Shown one piece after another: positions 1 through 6,209 of a DNA stretch of 9,420 nt. The position numbers were made by a program, and so were the translations under genes. A model generated the notes under the pieces. It made no database searches and was not told the DNA's origin. It saw only the letters and a list, made by a program, of their open reading frames with translations. The DNA lies in assembly GCA_009923345.1 (NCBI GenBank), contig RFTR01000064.1:1-9420 (forward strand). Direction: 5' to 3'. Numbering within the stretch: position 1 is the stretch's first letter; each line of letters begins with the position of its first letter. The stretch is from Betaproteobacteria bacterium. GTDB taxonomy: Bacteria; Pseudomonadota; Gammaproteobacteria; Burkholderiales; Burkholderiaceae_C.

Positions 1-387
1 TCTGGTGCCATCGTGAATGTCATTGGTGCCGGCGGAAAAATTGCCAGCCCTATTCATATGCCTGGTGGTGCAGCGAACGCTGCCTTGATGTTGGTTAACG
101 CGGGTATGGCCTCGGCCTATGCAGCGAAAGGTGTACGCGTAAATGCTGTCAACCCTGGACTTACATTAACAGACAGATTACAAGAAGGCATGGCGGCCGA
201 CGCAAAAGCGCAAGGGATCACGGAGACCGAAGCCATGCAACGTGCAAATGCGCGGATTCCCATGGGGCGCATGGCCAAACCCAGCGAAGTTGCAGATGCA
301 GTTGTTTTTTTAGCGTCCTCAAGGGCTAGTTACATCACTGGTGTTTCACTCACTATGGATGGGTGCATGACACCTGTTGTGTTTTAA
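1..387 (+). CDS. SDR-fold protein, C-terminal part (5' end outside window), catalytic residues missing
   Basis: This is the last 128 residues of a short-chain dehydrogenase/reductase-fold protein; the reading frame is open from base 1, so the start lies upstream. The fold is recognisable from the IVNV strand, the GVRVNAVNPG segment after the active-site helix, the P-x-E-V-A-D-A-V-x-F-L-A-S helix and the final S-Y-I-T-G-V-x-L-T-M-D-G strand. In a normal SDR the Ser of the ISS motif is followed 13 residues later by Tyr and then by YxxxK. Here those positions are Gly9, Gly22 and Asn26 (numbered from the first residue in the window), so Ser, Tyr and Lys are all absent. Ordinary SDR oxidoreductase chemistry is therefore unlikely. 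The cofactor-binding half is not visible. The stop lies 17 bases before the likely start of the HAD gene, which suggests co-transcription. Fold assignment is secure; function is unknown. Confidence 0.88.
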   Translation, partial: SGAIVNVIGAGGKIASPIHMPGGAANAALMLVNAGMASAYAAKGVRVNAVNPGLTLTDRLQEGMAADAKAQGITETEAMQRANARIPMGRMAKPSEVADAVVFLASSRASYITGVSLTMDGCMTPVVF

Positions 388-404
388 ATTCAATGAGATC
401 GCAG

Positions 405-1106
405 ATGAATCCCAAACCTAAAGTCATTGCCTTCGACATATTTGGCACTGTTGTAGATTGGCACGGCTCTATTGCAGCCGAAGTACAAAGGTTGAAACTG
501 CCAGTTGATTCCAACGCATTTGCGACGGCCTGGCGCAAAGGCTATAAACCAGCCATGGCGCGGGTTAGATCAGGCGAACTGCCTTGGACAAAGATTGATG
601 ATCTGCATCGCATGATCTTGGACGGCATTTTGGAAGACTTCTCCCTCACAACATTAAGTGAAAGTGACAAGCAACATCTAAATCTTGTTTGGCATCGCCT
701 AAACCCATGGCCTGATTCAGTTCAAGGGCTCACACAATTAAAAAGTAAATTCACAATAGTGACGCTCTCGAATGGAAATCTCAGTTTATTGGCTAATATG
801 GCAAAGCACGGCGCACTCCCGTGGGATTTGATTTTGTCAGCCGAGGTTTTTAAGCACTACAAGCCAGACCCTGAGACCTATCTAGGGGTCGCCCATATTT
901 TTGACCTGCAACCGCATGAGGTGATGTTGGCAGCAGCGCACAAAGATGACCTACTCGCTGCGCACCATTGCGGCTTACAAACGGCATTTATTGAAAGACC
1001 TTATGAGTTTGGCCCTGGTCATATTAGGCAAGATTTACAACGGGAATCATTTACTAACTACCATGCTAAGAACATCATCGATTTAGCGACCCAATTGGTT
1101 CTTTAA
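405..1106 (+). CDS. HAD-superfamily hydrolase, haloacid dehalogenase type II-like
   Basis: A 233-residue protein of the L-2-haloacid dehalogenase branch of the HAD superfamily, probably cytoplasmic. Motif I is F-D-I-F-G-T with the nucleophile Asp11 and Thr15. Arg44 in TAWRKGY matches the substrate-binding Arg of the family. Motif II is T-L-S-N-G-N with Ser122, motif III is K-H-Y-K-P-D-P-E-T-Y with Lys153 and Tyr159, and the acid motif is A-A-A-H-K-D-D with Asp182. The Ser and Asn of characterised L-2-haloacid dehalogenases (Ser175 and Asn177 in the Pseudomonas YL enzyme) appear as Ala177 and His179, so true dehalogenase activity is uncertain. The frame is open further upstream (GTG at 363, ATG at 393), but those starts overlap or abut the SDR gene. 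ATG 405 has GAG seven bases ahead and places motif I at the usual distance from the N-terminus. It sits 13 bases before the methyltransferase gene in a same-strand cluster. Confidence 0.88.
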   Translation: MNPKPKVIAFDIFGTVVDWHGSIAAEVQRLKLPVDSNAFATAWRKGYKPAMARVRSGELPWTKIDDLHRMILDGILEDFSLTTLSESDKQHLNLVWHRLNPWPDSVQGLTQLKSKFTIVTLSNGNLSLLANMAKHGALPWDLILSAEVFKHYKPDPETYLGVAHIFDLQPHEVMLAAAHKDDLLAAHHCGLQTAFIERPYEFGPGHIRQDLQRESFTNYHAKNIIDLATQLVL

Positions 1107-1119
1107 TTCAAAAAAAATC

Positions 1120-2013
1120 ATGGCAGTGACTAAAGACTTTTTAAGGCAGTATTTTGTAGCCAGTGCATGCGCGCTTTTGTTAGTTATTTGGGGTTGCTCC
1201 TCTTATGACAACAATTTTTATAAACCTCTAAGAGGCCAATCTGGAAAAGATGTAGTTTGGATTGCCACACAAGATGCATTGGTAGTCAAGATGCTAAGCG
1301 CTGCGCAAGTAACGGAGCAAGACCTTGTCTACGATTTAGGTGCTGGTGATGGAATTATTCCCATTACTGCAGCCAAGCAATTTGGTGCACGTGCGATCGG
1401 GATCGAGTACAACGAAAAGTTAGCAACCTTGGCGCAAGCCAATGCCTTGCGCTCTGGTGTTGGCGATAGAGTGAAGATCATCCAAGGCGATATTTTTGTT
1501 GAAGATTTTTCTAAAGCTAGCGTAGTGACTTTATATTTGCTTGAAGAATTAAATGCCAAATTACGTCCGCAAATACTAAAGATGCAACCAGGCACTCGCG
1601 TGGTCTCCAATACTTTTTCTATGGGAGATTGGGAGCCAGATCAAGTGATTGACTCTAATGGCCACACAGCGTATTTGTGGAAAGTACCCGCCCAAGTCGG
1701 AGGCGGCTGGACTGTAAGTGGTCTAGCCAGTGACGGTAAATCACATGCATCACACATCCATTTCGATCAGCGTTACCAACGCTTGTCAGGAACAATGACA
1801 GTTGATGGAAAAAAACAAGTTTTACTGGGTACGCGGATAGAAGGTAATGTCTTACATTTTAGTTTTCTCAATGCACAAGATGAACTCAAACATGTCAAGG
1901 CATTTGTAGATAACTATCAGTTGACTGGCGAAGTGGTAGCGCCTTATGGCATGGTTGAGTTGAGATTGCCAACTCAAAAAATAACAGCGCTTCGCAGCGT
2001 AAATCCTCAGTAA
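1120..2013 (+). CDS. Class I SAM-dependent methyltransferase with lipoprotein-like N-terminus
   Basis: A 297-residue protein. Residues about 10-26 form a hydrophobic segment (FVASACALLLVIWGC) after a short basic start with Lys5 and Arg9. Cys26 follows I-W-G, an imperfect lipobox because of the bulky Trp. Residues about 65-175 form a Rossmann methyltransferase domain: motif I is Y-D-L-G-A-G-D-G at 71-78, Glu96 in IGIEYN should bind the SAM ribose, and Asp124 lies in IQGDIF. The later LYLLEELNAKLRP and NTFSMGDWEPD segments resemble the family of the mitochondrial lysine methyltransferase ATPSCKMT (FAM173). From about residue 185 on there is a strand-rich domain unlike the catalytic core (LWKVPAQVGGGW, HFDQRYQRLSGTMT, QLTGEVV). 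The substrate is not known. The start is chosen as the ATG that gives the signal-like N-terminus; no clear ribosome binding site precedes it. It could instead be a membrane-anchored cytoplasmic enzyme. Confidence 0.82.
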   Translation: MAVTKDFLRQYFVASACALLLVIWGCSSYDNNFYKPLRGQSGKDVVWIATQDALVVKMLSAAQVTEQDLVYDLGAGDGIIPITAAKQFGARAIGIEYNEKLATLAQANALRSGVGDRVKIIQGDIFVEDFSKASVVTLYLLEELNAKLRPQILKMQPGTRVVSNTFSMGDWEPDQVIDSNGHTAYLWKVPAQVGGGWTVSGLASDGKSHASHIHFDQRYQRLSGTMTVDGKKQVLLGTRIEGNVLHFSFLNAQDELKHVKAFVDNYQLTGEVVAPYGMVELRLPTQKITALRSVNPQ

Positions 2014-2036
2014 TTGGTTTTGTGTAAGTTCTTTTT

Positions 2037-2042
2037 AAAGGA
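2037..2042 (+). promoter_or_regulatory. Ribosome binding site of the RraA-family gene
   Basis: AAAGGA lies five bases before ATG 2048 and fixes that start. It is the clearest Shine-Dalgarno sequence in the left-hand cluster; the methyltransferase and FMN dehydrogenase genes have none that I can see. Confidence 0.75.
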
Positions 2043-2047
2043 TTCCC

Positions 2048-2701
2048 ATGATCGAAGATGCTCCCCAACTACAAACCCAACCCATCATTCGACCAGACTC
2101 AAAACTGGTTGAGCAACTCCGCGGGACCCCTACTGGATTTCTAGTCGATGCCATGGGCGGATCGGGCGCACTAGACTTCCGAATCAAGCCCGCAGTGTTA
2201 GAACAATTTGCTTTTTGTGGCGTTGCGCTCACTTGTCATGCAGGCCCTGCCGATAACCTTGCTTTGGTGCATGCTCTTCAATTTGTCGAGCCTGGTGATG
2301 TTTTGATGGTTGCCACAGACTCCTTTACAGGTTGCGCAGTCACGGGCGACTTGGTGCTGGGTATGGCTAAAAATTCTGGTGCCGTTGGTTTTGTAACGGA
2401 CGGATGCGTACGAGACTTAGTCGGCTTGAAATCTGTTGGGCTCCCAGCGTGGTCTTTGGGCGTCACGCCTAATTCACCGCACCGCAACGGTCCTGGAACC
2501 ATTGGTTTCCCTGTCAATATTGCTGGCTATCCCGTGAGAAGCGGCGATGTGGTTGTAGCAGATCAAGACGGTGTCGTCATTATTCCTATCGAGAAGATTG
2601 CAATGGTTCTTGAAAAACTACCCGCTATACGAACGGCTGAAGCGAGTGCCGATGAATCTGTTCGGCAGGGCGCACGACTACCGGGTTTCTTGAAAAAGTA
2701 A
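2048..2701 (+). CDS. RraA / 4-hydroxy-4-methyl-2-oxoglutarate aldolase family protein
   Basis: A 217-residue protein of the RraA-like fold, often annotated as RraA family or (wrongly) dimethylmenaquinone methyltransferase. Known enzymes of this family are class II pyruvate aldolases that cleave 4-hydroxy-4-methyl-2-oxoglutarate and decarboxylate oxaloacetate; RraA itself regulates RNase E. The aldolase signature is present: G-F-V-T-D-G-C-V-R-D at 114-123 holds Arg122 (substrate) and Asp123 (metal), equivalent to Arg123/Asp124 of the Pseudomonas putida aldolase. It is preceded by the T-G-D-L helix near residue 101 and followed by G-D-V-V-V-A-D-Q-D-G-V-V-I-I-P at 166-180. An aldolase or decarboxylase role is therefore more likely than RNase E inhibition. 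The start is fixed by an AAAGGA ribosome binding site. The neighbouring alpha-hydroxy-acid dehydrogenase, 19 bases downstream, could supply a 2-oxo acid substrate; this is inference. Confidence 0.88.
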   Translation: MIEDAPQLQTQPIIRPDSKLVEQLRGTPTGFLVDAMGGSGALDFRIKPAVLEQFAFCGVALTCHAGPADNLALVHALQFVEPGDVLMVATDSFTGCAVTGDLVLGMAKNSGAVGFVTDGCVRDLVGLKSVGLPAWSLGVTPNSPHRNGPGTIGFPVNIAGYPVRSGDVVVADQDGVVIIPIEKIAMVLEKLPAIRTAEASADESVRQGARLPGFLKK

Positions 2702-2720
2702 TTTCAATCGAATAATTTTT

Positions 2721-3896
2721 ATGCATATCGACTTGCAAAAAAATGGCTACAGCGTTGCTGCGCTTAGACGCATAGCGCAAAAACGTCTTCCGCGTCCCAT
2801 ATTCGATTTCATTGATGGCGGCGCCGAGGATGAAGACACCTTACGTCAAAACGAATCAGCGTTTTTAGATTGGGAGTTACTGCCCAAACCCTTAAACGGA
2901 GCGGCAAAAAGAGACTTGTCGACTTCATTATTTGGATACACACTTAGCAGTCCATTGCTGATCGGCCCAACAGGTCTTGCCGGACTATTTTGGCCGCAAG
3001 GCGAAGTCGCCGCTGCAAATGCCGCCTCTAACTATGGCACGGCATATTGTCTCAGTCATGGCTCTGTTTGCACCTTAGAGCAGCTTGCAAAGATGCACCA
3101 AGGCTTGAAATGGATGCAAGTATTTATATACAAAGACAGAGGGTTTACACGTGAATTAGCAACGCGTGCCCAACAGAGTGGCTACGATGCATTGGTACTC
3201 ACCATAGATAACCAATTAATTGGTAAACGCGAACGAGACATAGTCAATGGTTTCACTATTCCGCCAAGGTTAGATTTGCCACAGATGCTCGCTTTTGCAA
3301 AAAAACCGTCCTGGTGGTGGGCGATGCGTCATGAATTAGCCAATGTGACGTTTGGTAACTACGTGCAATCTAATTCTCCTGAATCTGTATCTGCACTAGC
3401 GGCCCGAATGGGTTCTCTACTTGATCCGAGCATGTCATGGGACGACGTGGATATGGTGCGCGCGCATTGGAAAGGTCGCTTGATACTTAAAGGTGTTCTC
3501 CACCCCGATGAAGCTTCACAGGCCATCAAACATGGGGTAGACGCCATCATTGTGTCTAACCATGGCGGTCGACAACTCAACGGCGCTATCGCCAGCGCCA
3601 GGGCGTTACCTGCAGTTGTTCAAGCCGTCAATGGCGCTATTCCAGTTTTGCTTGACGGAGGCATACGTCGGGGAAGTGATATTTTCAAAGCAGTCGCGTT
3701 AGGTGCTTCGGCTGTCCTGATTGGGCGACCCCATTTATGGGGCCTGTCGGTCGCAGGAAAAGACGGGGTGCAGTGGGTGCTTGAAATGCTGCACGGTGAA
3801 CTTGATCGAACCATGGGCTTGGCCGGCGCTAGCAATATTGAAGAGATTCGTACCGGTCAGTTCATGAAGGCTAGGCGCTTTTACGAATCCTCATAA
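2721..3896 (+). CDS. FMN-dependent alpha-hydroxy-acid dehydrogenase/oxidase (LldD/mandelate dehydrogenase family)
   Basis: A 391-residue TIM-barrel flavoprotein of normal family length, expected to oxidise an L-2-hydroxy acid to a 2-oxo acid. Visible family features are F-D-F-I-D-G-G-A-E-D-E at 28-38, I-G-P-T-G-L at 81-86, Gln133 in WMQVFIYKDR, T-I-D at 161-163, Arg170 in GKRERD, Lys257 in ILKGV, and S-N-H-G-G-R-Q-L at 279-286 with catalytic His281 and substrate-binding Arg284. The L-L-D-G-G-I-R-R-G-S-D and A-V-L-I-G-R-P phosphate-binding motifs of FMN follow at 310-320 and 331-337. The segment around 181-215, with three Trp at 198-200, matches the membrane-association loop of mandelate dehydrogenase. 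Unusually, the two active-site tyrosines (Tyr24 and Tyr129 in glycolate oxidase) are Phe30 and Phe135, and the Asp after RQL is Asn287. The substrate is unknown. No clear ribosome binding site precedes ATG 2721; translational coupling to the upstream gene is possible. Confidence 0.9.
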   Translation: MHIDLQKNGYSVAALRRIAQKRLPRPIFDFIDGGAEDEDTLRQNESAFLDWELLPKPLNGAAKRDLSTSLFGYTLSSPLLIGPTGLAGLFWPQGEVAAANAASNYGTAYCLSHGSVCTLEQLAKMHQGLKWMQVFIYKDRGFTRELATRAQQSGYDALVLTIDNQLIGKRERDIVNGFTIPPRLDLPQMLAFAKKPSWWWAMRHELANVTFGNYVQSNSPESVSALAARMGSLLDPSMSWDDVDMVRAHWKGRLILKGVLHPDEASQAIKHGVDAIIVSNHGGRQLNGAIASARALPAVVQAVNGAIPVLLDGGIRRGSDIFKAVALGASAVLIGRPHLWGLSVAGKDGVQWVLEMLHGELDRTMGLAGASNIEEIRTGQFMKARRFYESS

Positions 3897-3910
3897 AAGC
3901 ACCTAGCCTT
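3867..3910. terminator. Long hairpin between convergent genes, possible bidirectional terminator
   Basis: Bases 3867-3883 pair with 3894-3910: 17 positions with one mismatch (C3876 opposite A3901) around a 10-base loop. The stop codon of the FMN enzyme gene lies in the right arm, and the ahpF stop lies three bases beyond it. In the - strand transcript the mismatch becomes a G-U pair, so the stem is complete only in ahpF mRNA. There is only a short T run on either side, so it is not a textbook intrinsic terminator; it may block 3' exonucleases or terminate weakly in both directions. Confidence 0.6.
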
Positions 3911-3913
3911 GGT

Positions 3914-5503
3914 TCAAGCAGCGGTCAATTCTTTGAGCGATTCGACAACAGGCGTTCGAATCAAATAATCGAATGCGCTTAATGCTGCTTTGGCGCCCTC
4001 GCCTGCAGCAATCACAATTTGCTTGTATGGCACGGTAGTCACATCCCCGGCAGCGAACACACCTGGCACATTGGTGTGGCACTTCGCATCCACCACGATT
4101 TCGCCGTATTTGCTCAATTCAACCGTGCCTTTTAAGAACTCGGTATTGGGCACCAAACCAATTTGAACAAACACACCTTCAAGCGCTACCGACTGCTCTT
4201 GGTTTGTTACCCGGTCTTTGTAACGCAATCCGTTGACCTTTTGTCCGTCGCCGGTGATCTCTGTCGTTTGTGCGTTCACATGGATGGAAACATTGGGCAA
4301 GCTCTTTAACTTACTCACCAAAACGGCATCTGCTTTCAAAGTGTCAGCAAACTCCACCAAGCTCACGTGCTCGACAACACCTGCTAAATCAATAGCCGCT
4401 TCTACACCTGAGTTGCCACCGCCAATCACGGCTACGCGCTTGCCCTTGAATAAAGGGCCGTCGCAATGTGGGCAATAGGCCACGCCTTTGTTTTTGTATT
4501 CTTGTTCACCGGGCACATTCACATTGCGCCAACGTGCACCCGTAGACAAAATAACACTGCGTGCACTCAAGATACCGCCATTGGCCATATGGACTTGCAC
4601 CAAGCCACCTGCTTCGCTAGCCGGCACAATTTTGTCGGCACGTTGTAAATTCATGATGTCGACTTCGTAGTGACGCACTTGTTGCTCTAATGATGCTGCG
4701 AACTTAGGACCATCCGTCTCTAAAACAGAGATGTAGTTTTCAATCGCCATGGTGTCGTTGGTTTGTCCGCCAAAGCGCTCTGCCGCCACCCCAACACGAA
4801 TGCCTTTGCGTGCAGCGTAAACAGCCGCTGCAGCGCCCGCAGGGCCGCCGCCAACGATCAACATGTCAAATGGCTCTTTCTCGCTGAGCTTTAACGCATC
4901 GCGCTCTGCAGAAGAGGTGTCCAACTTTGCCAAGATTTCTTCCAAGCTCATGCGGCCAGAGCCAAACATTTGGTCGTTTTTGAAGACCATAGGTACTGCC
5001 ATTACTTGTCGCTCATCCACTTCGGCTTGGTTCAAGGCGCCATCGACGATGGTGGTGTTGATCTTGGGGTTGTAAATCGCCATCAAAGTTGCCGCTTGCA
5101 CAACGTCAGGACAGTTGTGGCATGACAAAGACATATAGACCTCTAACTTCATCTCTGTCTCTAAGCCTTTGATTTGCTCCAACACCTCAGCTTCGACTTT
5201 TGGAGGATGGCCACCCGTCCACAACAACGCCAATACCAAGGAAGTGAACTCGTGTCCCATAGGAATCGCTGCAAATCGCACACCACGTGTCTCACCTTCT
5301 TTGGCAACCACAAACGAAGGTGTGCGCGCGTCGTTGCCTGATGATTCGAAACTCACTTTGTCAGACAACTCGGCGATTTCTTGTAAGAGCTCGCGCAATT
5401 CAAGACTTTTTTCGCTGCCGTCTAGCGTGGCTATCAAGCGAATGGGCGTACGCAAGTTTTGCAAATACGCTTGTAATTGGGTTTTCATTTGTGTGTCGAG
5501 CAT
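3914..5503 (-). CDS. ahpF: Alkyl hydroperoxide reductase subunit F (AhpF)
   Basis: A 529-residue NADH-dependent flavoprotein disulfide reductase that recycles oxidised AhpC in the cytoplasm; the E. coli protein has 521 residues and the same layout. Residues about 1-200 are the tandem thioredoxin-like N-terminal domain with redox pair Cys128-His-Asn-Cys131. The rest is a thioredoxin-reductase-like module: FAD motif G-G-G-P-A-G at 218-223, redox pair Cys344-Pro-His-Cys347, NAD motif G-G-G-N-S-G at 361-366, and the second FAD-binding motif G-V-F-A-A-G-D-V-T-T-V-P-Y-K-Q at 481-495. All four catalytic cysteines are present, so it should be active. The frame is open to 5557, but the chosen start gives MLDTQMKTQLQAYL, matching the E. 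coli N-terminus, and has a good ribosome binding site. It lies 77 bases downstream of ahpC on the same strand, with a hairpin in the gap. Confidence 0.98.
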   Translation of the reverse strand: MLDTQMKTQLQAYLQNLRTPIRLIATLDGSEKSLELRELLQEIAELSDKVSFESSGNDARTPSFVVAKEGETRGVRFAAIPMGHEFTSLVLALLWTGGHPPKVEAEVLEQIKGLETEMKLEVYMSLSCHNCPDVVQAATLMAIYNPKINTTIVDGALNQAEVDERQVMAVPMVFKNDQMFGSGRMSLEEILAKLDTSSAERDALKLSEKEPFDMLIVGGGPAGAAAAVYAARKGIRVGVAAERFGGQTNDTMAIENYISVLETDGPKFAASLEQQVRHYEVDIMNLQRADKIVPASEAGGLVQVHMANGGILSARSVILSTGARWRNVNVPGEQEYKNKGVAYCPHCDGPLFKGKRVAVIGGGNSGVEAAIDLAGVVEHVSLVEFADTLKADAVLVSKLKSLPNVSIHVNAQTTEITGDGQKVNGLRYKDRVTNQEQSVALEGVFVQIGLVPNTEFLKGTVELSKYGEIVVDAKCHTNVPGVFAAGDVTTVPYKQIVIAAGEGAKAALSAFDYLIRTPVVESLKELTAA

Positions 5504-5511
5504 CTTTTTTT

Positions 5512-5518
5512 TCCTTTT
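5512..5518 (-). promoter_or_regulatory. Ribosome binding site of ahpF
   Basis: On the - strand AAAAGGA lies eight bases before the ATG at 5503-5501, followed by an A-rich spacer. This decides the start against longer in-frame extensions up to 5557. Confidence 0.8.
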
Positions 5519-5537
5519 CAGAGACAAAACTTCTGAC

Positions 5538-5566
5538 AAAAGAGGCGCGCAGCGCACACCTCTTTC
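5538..5566 (-). other. Intercistronic hairpin between ahpC and ahpF (possible attenuator or processing signal)
   Basis: In the - strand transcript AAAGAGGUGUGC (5565 to 5554) pairs with GCGCGCCUCUUU (5550 to 5539) around the loop GCU: 12 pairs including two G-U, with a further possible G-U at 5566/5538. On the + strand the same positions give two C-A mismatches, so the structure is strand-specific. Only one more U follows the stem before the sequence turns mixed, so it could act as a weak terminator or a stabilising/processing hairpin that keeps ahpF expression below that of ahpC. Confidence 0.6.
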
Positions 5567-5580
5567 AGCAGAAATACTGC

Positions 5581-6144
5581 TTAGATCTTGCCAACCAAAT
5601 CGAGTGATGGTGTCAATGTCTTGGCACCCTCATTCCACTTAGCAGGGCACACTTGGCCAGGGTTGTTAGCCACGTACTGCGCAGCCTTCAACTTACGCAC
5701 TGTTTCTTTGACATCACGGGCGATGGCGTTGTCGTGCACTTCGGCAGTTTTGATAAAGCCTTCTGGGTTGATAATGAACGTTCCGCGCAATGCCAAACCT
5801 TCTTCTTCAATGTGCACGCCAAATGCGCGTGTCAATTGGTGAGTGGGGTCACCAATCAGAGGGAACTTGGCTTTGCCAACAGCGGGTGATGTCTCGTGCC
5901 ACACCTTGTGGGCAAAGTGCGTGTCGGTCGTCACGATGTACACCTCAGCACCGGCTTTTTGGAACTCGGCGTAGTTGTCGGCCGCATCTTCGACTTCGGT
6001 GGGGCAGTTGAAGGTGAAAGCGGCTGGCATGAAAATCAAGACAGACCACTCGCCTTTGAATGACTCGTCAGAGACTTGGACAAATTTGCCATTGTGAAAA
6101 GCTTGCGCCTTGAAAGGCTGGACTTTGGTGTTGATAAGAGACAT
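5581..6144 (-). CDS. ahpC: Alkyl hydroperoxide reductase subunit C, peroxiredoxin (AhpC)
   Basis: A 187-residue typical 2-Cys peroxiredoxin, the same length as E. coli AhpC. It reduces H2O2, organic peroxides and peroxynitrite in the cytoplasm and is recycled by AhpF, encoded next in the unit. The N-terminus MSLINTKVQPFKAQAF and C-terminus LDLVGKI match the enterobacterial protein almost exactly. The peroxidatic Cys47 lies in F-T-F-N-C-P-T-E with Thr44, the resolving Cys166 lies in G-Q-V-C-P-A-K-W, and Arg120 in the LALRGTF segment completes the active site. Compared with E. coli (DFTFVCPTE), the residues two turns and one before Cys47 are Ala and Asn instead of Asp and Val, a small change seen in the catalytic loop. 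The frame extends to 6195, but ATG 6144 is the conserved start and has an AAGGA site. Expression is probably peroxide-induced through the OxyR-like operator upstream. Confidence 0.98.
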   Translation of the reverse strand: MSLINTKVQPFKAQAFHNGKFVQVSDESFKGEWSVLIFMPAAFTFNCPTEVEDAADNYAEFQKAGAEVYIVTTDTHFAHKVWHETSPAVGKAKFPLIGDPTHQLTRAFGVHIEEEGLALRGTFIINPEGFIKTAEVHDNAIARDVKETVRKLKAAQYVANNPGQVCPAKWNEGAKTLTPSLDLVGKI

Positions 6145-6150
6145 GACTGA

Positions 6151-6157
6151 TTCCTTT
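6151..6157 (-). promoter_or_regulatory. Ribosome binding site of ahpC
   Basis: On the - strand AAAGGAA ends six bases before the ATG at 6144-6142. It is a strong site, as expected for an abundant peroxiredoxin, and decides against the longer in-frame start at 6195. Confidence 0.8.
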
Positions 6158-6179
6158 CGGTGGTTAATAAAAACTATTG

Positions 6180-6196
6180 AATGAGAGAAACTCATT
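6180..6196 (-). other. Possible 5'-terminal stem-loop of the ahpC mRNA
   Basis: AATGAG and CTCATT form a six-pair inverted repeat around a five-base loop. If transcription starts about seven bases after the -10 box at 6204-6209, this stem-loop would sit at the very 5' end of the message, a position where hairpins are known to protect mRNA from RNase E entry. The transcription start is predicted, not known. Confidence 0.35.
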
Positions 6197-6203
6197 GATT
6201 GGA

Positions 6204-6209
6204 ATCATA
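6204..6209 (-). promoter_or_regulatory. Predicted -10 box of the ahpC promoter
   Basis: On the - strand this reads TATGAT, five of six matches to TATAAT. The -35 region at 17 bases spacing has little resemblance to TTGACA, which fits an activator-dependent promoter. The OxyR-like operator begins just there. Confidence 0.5.

Noticed and set aside
363..404. Upstream GTG 363 and ATG 393 as starts of the HAD gene
   Set aside because: GTG 363 lies inside the SDR gene and the added residues are unrelated to the family; ATG 393 has no ribosome binding site, whereas ATG 405 has a weak one and gives the normal N-terminus.
5169..5642. 157-codon open frame on the + strand antisense to ahpF and the end of ahpC
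   Set aside because: No recognisable domain or ribosome binding site; Ser-rich composition mirrors the ahpF codons.
6163..6178. ATAG-like half-site near the ahpC leader considered as an OxyR site
   Set aside because: Only one half matches and no partner lies at the OxyR spacing; the 6231-6269 site fits far better and is in the right place for activation.
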